Assembly: GCF_038024105.1 (NCBI RefSeq)
Contig: NZ_CP150661.1
Coordinates: forward strand, 1,569,001-1,633,000
Source: Polaribacter butkevichii
Lineage (GTDB): Bacteria > Bacteroidota > Bacteroidia > Flavobacteriales > Flavobacteriaceae
Length of the DNA stretch: 64,000 bases
Reading direction: 5' to 3'
This document shows, one piece after another, positions 57,672 to 64,000 of this stretch. How positions within the stretch are numbered: the stretch's first letter is position 1; each line of letters starts with the position of its first letter. Below the pieces are notes generated by a model, which was given only the letters and a program-made list of their open reading frames with translations, was not told where the DNA came from and did no database searches. The position numbers were made by a program, and so were the translations under genes.

Positions 57672-58262
57672 GTGCTTTCAAAAAAATATATACTTATAAT
57701 ATTCCTTGCTTTTTTTTCTGCAACTATTTTTGGGCAGAAAGATTCACTTAATGTAAAAGGTGTCAAAGTTAAGGGAGATATTAAAATTGAAAAAGGTGGA
57801 GTTTACGATGCTGTAGCCCCATCTAAAGCAGCATTTTATTCTGCTATATTTCCTGGAATGGGACAAGTTTATAATAAAAAATACTGGAAAGCTCCAATTG
57901 TTTGGGGAGCCATGGGAACTAGTATTTATTATTATTTAGACAACAACAAAGAATACAAAAGATATAGAACTGCATACAAACTAAGAAAAAACAACTTAGT
58001 AGATGAATTTACGGTTGATGGAAAAGAGGTTATTTCTTTAGAAACTTTAGAAAGAGCACAAGATCAATTAAGAGAAAATAGAGATATGTCTCTTTTAACA
58101 ACAGTAATTTTATATGTTTTACAAATTGTAGAAGCAAGTGTAAATGCACATTTACTACAATTTAACACAGATGATAATTTATCATTTAAACCTACTTTTT
58201 TAAACGACCCAATATATGTCGAAGCTCCAAAAGTAGGTCTAACCATTAAATATAATTTTTAA
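57672..58262 (+). CDS. DUF5683 domain protein
   Basis: A 196-residue protein with an N-terminal signal or anchor (ILIIFLAFFSATIFG), then SKAAFYSAIFPGMGQVYNKKYWKAPIVWGAMG, the DUF5683 signature, and a membrane segment near residue 140 (LLTTVILYVLQIVEASVNAHL). Start is GTG 57672, immediately after the parB stop. Function is unknown; it sits between partitioning and lysine/cell-wall genes in a conserved cluster, so an envelope role is plausible. Confidence 0.85.
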   Translation: MLSKKYILIIFLAFFSATIFGQKDSLNVKGVKVKGDIKIEKGGVYDAVAPSKAAFYSAIFPGMGQVYNKKYWKAPIVWGAMGTSIYYYLDNNKEYKRYRTAYKLRKNNLVDEFTVDGKEVISLETLERAQDQLRENRDMSLLTTVILYVLQIVEASVNAHLLQFNTDDNLSFKPTFLNDPIYVEAPKVGLTIKYNF

Positions 58263-58263
58263 A

Positions 58264-58965
58264 ATGAAGATTGCACTATTAGGGTATGGTAGAATGGGTA
58301 AAGAAATTGAAAAAATTGCTTTATCTCGTGGACATGAAATAGTTATTAGAAAAGACGTAGATGATGTAATAGATATTACTTTGGCAGATGTTGCCATCGA
58401 TTTTAGCGTACCTTCTTCTGCTTATAACAACATAACAAACTGTATAAACAATAAGGTTCCTGTTATTTCTGGAACTACAGGTTGGTTAGATAAATATAAT
58501 GATGCTGTTGCACTTTGTAAAGAAAAAAACAGCGCCTTTATTTATGCTTCTAATTATAGTTTAGGAGTAAATATTTTCTTTGAGCTAAACAAACAATTGG
58601 CAAAGATGATGAGTTCTTTAGAAGACTACAATATTTCTATGGAAGAAATTCATCATACAAAAAAATTAGACGCACCAAGTGGAACTGCAATTACATTGGC
58701 AGAAGGAATTATAGAAAATTCTTCTAAAAATAATTGGGAGCTAGACGAAAAAACATCCGAAGAAAACATCCCTATTGTGGCAAAAAGAATTCCTGATGTA
58801 CCAGGAACTCACACTGTTTGGTATGATTCTGAAGTAGATTCTATAGAAATAAAACACACGGCACATAGCAGAAAAGGGTTTGCTTTAGGTGCTGTTGTTG
58901 CTGCAGAGTGGATTCTTGGAAAAAAAGGGGTTTTCTCTATGAAAGATGTGTTAAACATCCGTTAA
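58264..58965 (+). CDS. dapB: 4-hydroxy-tetrahydrodipicolinate reductase
   Basis: A 233-residue DapB, which reduces 4-hydroxy-tetrahydrodipicolinate in the diaminopimelate/lysine pathway. NAD(P)-binding GYGRMGKEI (7-15) and the catalytic HHTKKLDAPSGTAI are intact. Slightly short, as is usual in Flavobacteriia. It begins 1 bp after the DUF5683 gene. Confidence 0.95.
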   Translation: MKIALLGYGRMGKEIEKIALSRGHEIVIRKDVDDVIDITLADVAIDFSVPSSAYNNITNCINNKVPVISGTTGWLDKYNDAVALCKEKNSAFIYASNYSLGVNIFFELNKQLAKMMSSLEDYNISMEEIHHTKKLDAPSGTAITLAEGIIENSSKNNWELDEKTSEENIPIVAKRIPDVPGTHTVWYDSEVDSIEIKHTAHSRKGFALGAVVAAEWILGKKGVFSMKDVLNIR

Positions 58966-59043
58966 AAACAGTAACAATTAGGCAATTAATCGTCCTATAA
59001 AAAATAAAAATCTTCTCTTTAGAGAAAATTAAAGTACAATATT

Positions 59044-60741
59044 ATGACATTTACAGAATGGTTTATCTTTTTTTTAGTAATACAAGTAATTCATTTTCTT
59101 GGAACTTGGAAATTGTATGTAAAAGCAGGTAGAAAAGCTTGGGAGGCAGCAATACCTATTTATAACGGTGTTGTTTTAATGAGTATTATTAAACGCCCAA
59201 AATGGTGGATTATTTTACTATTCATTCCGATTGTAAACCTGTTAATGTTTCCTGTTATTTGGATAGAAACTATTAGAACTTTTGGTTTTTACAAAAAAAT
59301 AGATTCTCTTTTAGTAATTCTAACATTAGGTTTGTATATTTTTTATATCAACTATGCTACAGATGCTAAATACAATGCAGAAAGAAGTTTAAAACCACGC
59401 TCTGAATTAGGAGAATGGGTAAGCTCTATTACCTTTGCAATTATTGCAGCAACCTTGGTACACACTTATTTTATGCAACCTTTTACCATACCAACATCTT
59501 CTTTAGAGAAGTCTTTATTAGTAGGAGATTATCTTTTTGTAAGCAAGTTTCATTATGGTGCTAGAGTTCCGTCTACAGTAATTGCTGCACCAATGGTTCA
59601 TGATTCCTTACCTATTGTAGGAACTGCATCTTATTTAAAAAAGCCACAATTGCCTTATACCCGTTTACCTGGTTTACAAGAAATTAAAAATAACGATATT
59701 GTTTGTTTTAATTGGCCTGCAGATACATTGGCAACTATGTGGGGAGATACTTCTGGTAAATTTACCTACAAACCTGTAGATAAAAAAACCAACTATGTAA
59801 AACGTTGTGTAGGTATTGCAGGAGATTCTTTAGAAATTAAAGATGGTTATGTATATATAAATGGGCAAAAAAACAAACTCCCTTACAGAGCCAAAATACA
59901 ATTTTATTATACATACGAATCTAAATCTGCCATTGATATCAATAACTTTCCTAAGTTTTTAATCAAGAAAGAAAGAACAGGTGTTTACAAAATTTTAAAT
60001 GAATATTGGAACAACCCTAAAGTACAAGAAGCCTTTAAAAAAGGTGCAAACTTATCTAAAATAGGTTCTGACTCTCTATATACTGAAGTTGCAGGTGGTG
60101 TTTCGCAAGATTTAGCAAGTCGTTTAAAAATGACGAATGTAGCTAACAAGATAAACATCAATTTAACTGAAGATGAAGTTATCGAACTTAAAAAATATCC
60201 ATTAACTGTATCGGTTAAAAAGGTTAACCATGGTGCTGATAATTCTATTTTTCCGCATGTAGAAGCAAATAAATGGAGTCAAGATAATTTTGGACCAATT
60301 TATATTCCTAAAGCTGGTGCAACAGTAAAAATAGATACTAAATCTATTCCTTATTATGCCCAAATTATTAAAAACTACGAAAATAACGATTTACAAATTG
60401 TAGGAGAAAATATTTTTATCAATGGTAAAAAAGCAGATTCCTACACTTTTAAACAAGATTATTACTGGTTGATGGGAGACAACAGACACAACTCTTTAGA
60501 TGCCCGTTATTGGGGTTATGTGCCTTTTGATCATGTTTTAGGTAAACCGGTTATGATTTGGTTTAGTTGGGATGCAAATGCACCTACTTTTGGAGAAAAA
60601 ATAAAATCAATCCGTTGGAACAGAATGTTTACAACCGTTGGCGGAGACGGAGAACCGGTTTCTTACAGATATTACGTTTTAGCTTTAATAGCTTTATATA
60701 TAGGCTATAGTTTTTACAAAGGGAAAAAGGTTAAAAAATAG
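59044..60741 (+). CDS. lepB: Signal peptidase I
   Basis: A 565-residue S26 signal peptidase that cleaves exported preproteins. Membrane helices are N-terminal (about 1-110, with a further span before residue 145), then the catalytic PTSSLEK (150-156, Ser153 nucleophile) and Lys253 in YVKRCVGIAGD, the general base. A long insertion (about 290-440) precedes GDNRHNSLDARYWGYVP, typical of Flavobacteriia. The C-terminus has a last membrane span. It probably cotranscribes with dapB (78 bp gap) and the WbqC gene. Confidence 0.95.
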   Translation: MTFTEWFIFFLVIQVIHFLGTWKLYVKAGRKAWEAAIPIYNGVVLMSIIKRPKWWIILLFIPIVNLLMFPVIWIETIRTFGFYKKIDSLLVILTLGLYIFYINYATDAKYNAERSLKPRSELGEWVSSITFAIIAATLVHTYFMQPFTIPTSSLEKSLLVGDYLFVSKFHYGARVPSTVIAAPMVHDSLPIVGTASYLKKPQLPYTRLPGLQEIKNNDIVCFNWPADTLATMWGDTSGKFTYKPVDKKTNYVKRCVGIAGDSLEIKDGYVYINGQKNKLPYRAKIQFYYTYESKSAIDINNFPKFLIKKERTGVYKILNEYWNNPKVQEAFKKGANLSKIGSDSLYTEVAGGVSQDLASRLKMTNVANKININLTEDEVIELKKYPLTVSVKKVNHGADNSIFPHVEANKWSQDNFGPIYIPKAGATVKIDTKSIPYYAQIIKNYENNDLQIVGENIFINGKKADSYTFKQDYYWLMGDNRHNSLDARYWGYVPFDHVLGKPVMIWFSWDANAPTFGEKIKSIRWNRMFTTVGGDGEPVSYRYYVLALIALYIGYSFYKGKKVKK

Positions 60742-60747
60742 TAAATC

Positions 60748-60803
60748 GTATTCAGTAGTAATTTTCTATTTTCAATTGATTAGAAACCACTGCTACTGAA
60801 TAC
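60748..60803. repeat. 11-bp inverted repeat between lepB and the WbqC gene
   Basis: GTATTCAGTAG (60748-60758) and CTACTGAATAC (60793-60803) are exact complements 34 bp apart. The loop contains a shorter complementary pair (TCTA / TAGA). No T-tract; probably an mRNA stem or repeat remnant of the CAGT-rich type seen elsewhere in the window. Confidence 0.5.
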
Positions 60804-60825
60804 AAAGACTGAAAACTAAAATATA

Positions 60826-61428
60826 ATGTCACTTTTTATTCCAACTTACTTCTCTCCTATTTCTCAATATTCAGAAATTGTAAAATCAGATTCTGTTGTT
60901 TTTGAAATGGAAGATAATTTTCAGAAACAAAGCTATAGAAATAGATGTTATATCTTTAATGCTAACGGAAAACAGCTATTAAACATCCCTGTAAAGGATA
61001 AAAACAAAGGTACTTCTCAAAGAAAAAAAACAAAAGATTTATTGGTAGATAATGATGCTCACTGGCAAACACATCATTTAAAATCTTTACAAACCGCTTA
61101 TAGAACATCTCCTTTCTACGAATTTTATGAAGATGATTTACGTACTATTTTTACAAAAAAATATACATTTTTACAAGATGTAAATATTGATGCACATTTA
61201 TTTATTGCAGATGCTTTACAAATACCACTAACCTATTCTAAAACTAAGGAATATAATATAACTACAGATAAAAATGATTTTAGAGAATTGGCTGATGTAA
61301 AGTTTCAACCTAAAAAAACTGTAGAAAAATATATTCAAATGTTTGATGACAAGCATGGTTTTATCCCTAATTTATCTGTTTTAGACCTGCTTTTTATGGA
61401 AGGTCCAAATACAATTAGTTATTTATAA
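60826..61428 (+). CDS. WbqC-like family protein
   Basis: A 200-residue protein of the WbqC family (FIPTYFSPISQYSEIVKSDSVVFEMEDNFQKQSYRNR start, then HWQTHHLKSLQTAYRTSPFYEFY). Members occur in O-antigen and polysaccharide contexts and may be glycosyl- or acyl-transfer related, but biochemical function is unknown. Last gene of the dapB-lepB run. Confidence 0.85.
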   Translation: MSLFIPTYFSPISQYSEIVKSDSVVFEMEDNFQKQSYRNRCYIFNANGKQLLNIPVKDKNKGTSQRKKTKDLLVDNDAHWQTHHLKSLQTAYRTSPFYEFYEDDLRTIFTKKYTFLQDVNIDAHLFIADALQIPLTYSKTKEYNITTDKNDFRELADVKFQPKKTVEKYIQMFDDKHGFIPNLSVLDLLFMEGPNTISYL

Positions 61429-61504
61429 TAAAAAAAGTCTTAACTTTAAGCATCATTTTACCTCTTTCTATATTTTAAAACTAGAGGTAATGTACTATTT
61501 TATT

Positions 61505-62080
61505 ATGAAATTTCTAACAGACTTTTTTGCGACCATAGATCATATTCCTAAAAAGTCTATAGATAAAATATTGTTACTTATTAGAGGCAAAAGTTTAAAA
61601 AAAGGAGCCGCAATTGCTAAAGCAGGAGAATTACCCAAAGATATTTATATTCTTAAAACTGGCGTTATTAGATCTTATTATACAGATGATAAAGGTAAAG
61701 AATATATAAGACATCTTTTTACCCCCTTTAGAGCAACAGGAGCATTAGGAGCTCTTATTCTTAAAAAACCATCTAGATTGTCTTATGATTGTTTAACTGA
61801 TTGCGACGTTTATGCCATTAATTTTAATGATTTTATAGAATTAACAAAAGATGATATTGGTTTGTCTAATTTGTATAATATAATCTTAGAAATGGTATTT
61901 CTTACTTTAGAGTCTAAAATTTACGATTTATCCGTTTTAAACGCTACAGAAAGATACTTAAAATTAAAAAAACAAATACCAAATATAGAAAACCTAATAC
62001 CACAATACCATATAGCATCTTATCTTAATATTACACCTGTTCAATTAAGTCGAATTAGAAAGGAAATATACTCAAAATAA
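61505..62080 (+). CDS. Crp/Fnr family transcriptional regulator
   Basis: A 191-residue regulator with an N-terminal cyclic-nucleotide-type jelly roll (KGAAIAKAGELPKDIYILKTGVIRSYY) and a C-terminal winged helix (IASYLNITPVQLSRIRKEIYSK). I prefer ATG 61505 over the in-frame ATG 61490; both are possible. The Arg and Glu residues of the classic cAMP pocket are not conserved, so the ligand is unknown. Targets are not evident here. Confidence 0.85.
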   Translation: MKFLTDFFATIDHIPKKSIDKILLLIRGKSLKKGAAIAKAGELPKDIYILKTGVIRSYYTDDKGKEYIRHLFTPFRATGALGALILKKPSRLSYDCLTDCDVYAINFNDFIELTKDDIGLSNLYNIILEMVFLTLESKIYDLSVLNATERYLKLKKQIPNIENLIPQYHIASYLNITPVQLSRIRKEIYSK

Positions 62081-62179
62081 CCTATTCAATTAACATATGT
62101 TAATTTCTAACATAGGTTAATACCTTAGATTTGCAGAATATTATTTCCCCAATTTTATTGTTACATTAGCAATAAATAT

Positions 62180-62211
62180 AAAGGCTTATTTATTTTAAAT
62201 AGGCCTTTTTT
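62180..62211 (+). terminator. Terminator between the Crp gene and the DUF6122 gene
   Basis: AAAGGC-TTATTT pairs with AAATA-GGCCTTT, followed by T7, ending 7 bp before the DUF6122 start codon. Confidence 0.6.
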
Positions 62212-62217
62212 TAGTTT

Positions 62218-62526
62218 ATGAAAATACCATTTATAATACACTACGGACTGCATTTTGTAGCGCCTCTTTTTATAGCTTACTTTTTCTTTAAAAGTAATTG
62301 GAAAGTTGTTTATTTAATTTTTATCTGTTCTATGCTTGTAGATTTAGATCATTTATTAGCAACTCCAATTTTTGACAAAGATAGATGTAGTATTAACTTT
62401 CATCCTTTGCATTCTTATATTGCCATCGCAATTTATAGTGTTGGGCTATTTTTTAAGAAAACAAGGGTACTCTGTATTGCTCTCTTATTTCATATGCTTA
62501 CAGACTATATAGATTGTTATTTGTAA
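62218..62526 (+). CDS. DUF6122 family membrane protein
   Basis: A 102-residue hydrophobic protein with several membrane segments and the conserved LVDLDHLLATPIFDKDRCSINFHPLHSY block (Asp/His-rich, resembling metal-dependent membrane hydrolases). It overlaps the convergent flippase gene by 10 bp. Function is unknown. The start is ATG at 62218, immediately after a terminator, so expression probably relies on read-through or a weak promoter. Confidence 0.8.
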   Translation: MKIPFIIHYGLHFVAPLFIAYFFFKSNWKVVYLIFICSMLVDLDHLLATPIFDKDRCSINFHPLHSYIAIAIYSVGLFFKKTRVLCIALLFHMLTDYIDCYL

Positions 62527-64000
62527 TATTTTTTAAGCAAATTATCAAACTCATTAGAAATATTAAGTTTTAAAATTAAAAAGATATATACCACTATAAT
62601 CAAAATACTTTTTAAAAGAATATTTATAATAGGATGTACAGGAAACTGCCAAACATAAATATCTGTTATAGGAAAATCCCAGAAATTAAAAGCCAAATAA
62701 AGACCGATGATAATTAAAATCATCTGTAAAGACTTATCTGTAAAAGGAGTTATAGAAAACTTAGCTTTAACAAAAACCAACTTAAATGTATTTGCTAAAA
62801 AGATAACAATTAAAGTTGCTAGAGCCAAACCATCTGTTCCCATATCTAATTCGTAATAAAAAAGTTTATTTAAAAGGTAAACAGATAAAGCCATAGAAAT
62901 ACTAATGGGTAATGTTATTTTATAAAACTTAGAGTTATTTATAATAGCTCCATTATTCCCTAAAAAACCATTGTAAAGCTTCAGTACAGAAATCATAAGA
63001 ACTACCATTGTTCCTCCTCCATACTCTTTTGGTAACAAGTTAAATAACTGACCAACATTTGCATTTATTAACACAAAGAAAAGGCCGCTAATTAATAATA
63101 AGTTAATAGAACTCTTTTTATATAAAGAAGCTACTTCTTTATGATTTTCTTCATTTAACGTCTTAGAAGTTAAAGGCTGTAAAATGTTTAACATGGCTCT
63201 ACTAGGTGCCTCTATAAAAGAACCTATAAAAACGGCTACCGAATAATAAGCTGCAATTACTAAAGATTCCTTACCCGGAATCATAAATTTATCGATGTCT
63301 AAAATAATAGCGCCTGCACTTCCCGCTAAAATAATATATCCAGAAAAACGAATTACTTCTTTAAAGTTATCAGGCCTAGAAAGTGTAAATTTTGGCATGT
63401 ATAAACTAAGTGCATAAAACATCATTATAAACATTCTTAAAAAATAAGCACCCGTTAAATAGTAAATAAATTCAGGTTTTGTAATCAATTCAAAGTAAAC
63501 AGCAAATAACAGTATCATAACTATTACTCGATTCCAAAGTTCTTTTAATATATTACCAAAAACAGACTGAAACTGAACTTTAGCCCAAGAATAAAAAATC
63601 TCAAAATAAGAACAAGCAACTGCTATTAAGTAAATAACAAATGTATAATCTTTAATAATCGGGTTTTCTATGGATAGATAATCTCCAATTTCTTGATAAA
63701 ATAAATTACCAAAATAAGCTATGGGAATTGCAATTAATAATGGTAAAAAAATTACGGAAGATAAAAACTTATCTTTTTCTAATTTTGTAAAATAGCTAGA
63801 AAAAAACTTTACAATTGTATGATGAATTCCTAATGCAATTAACGGCATTAACAAATTAGATGTAGACAATAAAAAAGTTACCAAACCATAATACTCATCT
63901 TCTAAAAAACGGGTATATAAAAATAACGTATTTATCCCTCCAAAGGCAAACCCTAGATAAATAAAAAGTGTGTTTTTAAAAGACTGTTTTAATATAATTC
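62517..64000 (-). CDS. Polysaccharide flippase (oligosaccharide flippase family), 5' end at window edge
   Basis: A multi-spanning membrane protein of the MATE/Wzx superfamily (polysaccharide biosynthesis proteins). About 14 hydrophobic segments are visible over some 490 residues, including IILKQSFKNTLFIYLGFAFG at the very N-terminal end of the visible part. The reading frame continues to the window edge, so the start codon is a few codons outside. It would move lipid-linked oligosaccharide across the inner membrane. It overlaps the DUF6122 gene end by 10 bp in convergent orientation. Confidence 0.88.
   Translation of the reverse strand, partial: IILKQSFKNTLFIYLGFAFGGINTLFLYTRFLEDEYYGLVTFLLSTSNLLMPLIALGIHHTIVKFFSSYFTKLEKDKFLSSVIFLPLLIAIPIAYFGNLFYQEIGDYLSIENPIIKDYTFVIYLIAVACSYFEIFYSWAKVQFQSVFGNILKELWNRVIVMILLFAVYFELITKPEFIYYLTGAYFLRMFIMMFYALSLYMPKFTLSRPDNFKEVIRFSGYIILAGSAGAIILDIDKFMIPGKESLVIAAYYSVAVFIGSFIEAPSRAMLNILQPLTSKTLNEENHKEVASLYKKSSINLLLISGLFFVLINANVGQLFNLLPKEYGGGTMVVLMISVLKLYNGFLGNNGAIINNSKFYKITLPISISMALSVYLLNKLFYYELDMGTDGLALATLIVIFLANTFKLVFVKAKFSITPFTDKSLQMILIIIGLYLAFNFWDFPITDIYVWQFPVHPIINILLKSILIIVVYIFLILKLNISNEFDNLLKKYYK

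Overview
The window is a low-GC chromosomal segment from a member of the Bacteroidota, almost certainly class Flavobacteriia (a Polaribacter/Tenacibaculum-like marine Flavobacteriaceae). Four signs support this: Bacteroidota-type promoters (TTG-N18-21-TAnnTTTG) in front of several genes; almost no Shine-Dalgarno sequences except a strong one before rpsU; Bacteroidota families and gene orders (DUF3467 after rpoC, DUF2851, DUF5683 between parB and dapB, DUF6122, a fused branched-chain 2-oxoacid dehydrogenase E1); and TonB-dependent receptor biology.

Region 1 (1 to about 10.85 kb) is an accessory island. It begins with a mobilisation cassette (a membrane/coiled-coil protein cut by the window edge, then a relaxase) and continues with a type I restriction-modification locus. 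The locus holds a half-size HsdS with its own promoter, a DUF2188 protein, HsdM, a full HsdS, a DUF3800 protein, a possible BECR-type nuclease, HsdR and a YgjP-like metalloprotease. Two unannotated minus-strand small RNAs, each with a promoter box and an intrinsic terminator, lie in the two intergenic gaps of this locus. They share the same promoter-plus-start block. The island stops just before tRNA-Ser(TGA), a likely integration site, with repeated ATTGGGTGT words at the junction.

Region 2 (11 to 16.2 kb) is aroC, then a convergent TonB receptor and beta-propeller phytase operon for organic phosphate use. Region 3 (16.4 to 31.6 kb, minus strand) is the conserved information-processing block. 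In transcription order it reads rpsU; a Xer-type recombinase with hpf; tRNA-Thr/Tyr/Gly/Thr; tuf; tRNA-Trp; secE; nusG; rplK; rplA; rplJ; rplL; rpoB; rpoC; and a DUF3467 gene. Region 4 (31.9 to 41.7 kb) is housekeeping: an acyl-CoA dehydrogenase/HhH/AGCS transporter operon, an RmlD-like reductase, a K+ channel with a PspC-like protein, uvrA and a LOG protein. Region 5 (41.8 to 52.3 kb) holds envelope proteins (a peptidase-like protein with a beta-barrel and no zinc motif, a small barrel and a lipoprotein), the fused E1 and a DUF5117-type zinc metalloprotease. Region 6 (52.3 to 64 kb) holds DUF2851, a nitroreductase, pepD, the parA-parB-DUF5683-dapB-lepB-WbqC run, a Crp-family regulator, DUF6122 and a flippase cut by the right edge.

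The most promising unexplained material is in the island (the two sRNAs, the DUF3800/BECR-like pair, the half-HsdS with paired repeats) and at the Xer-type recombinase, whose start codon abuts about ten copies of a 7-bp tandem repeat.
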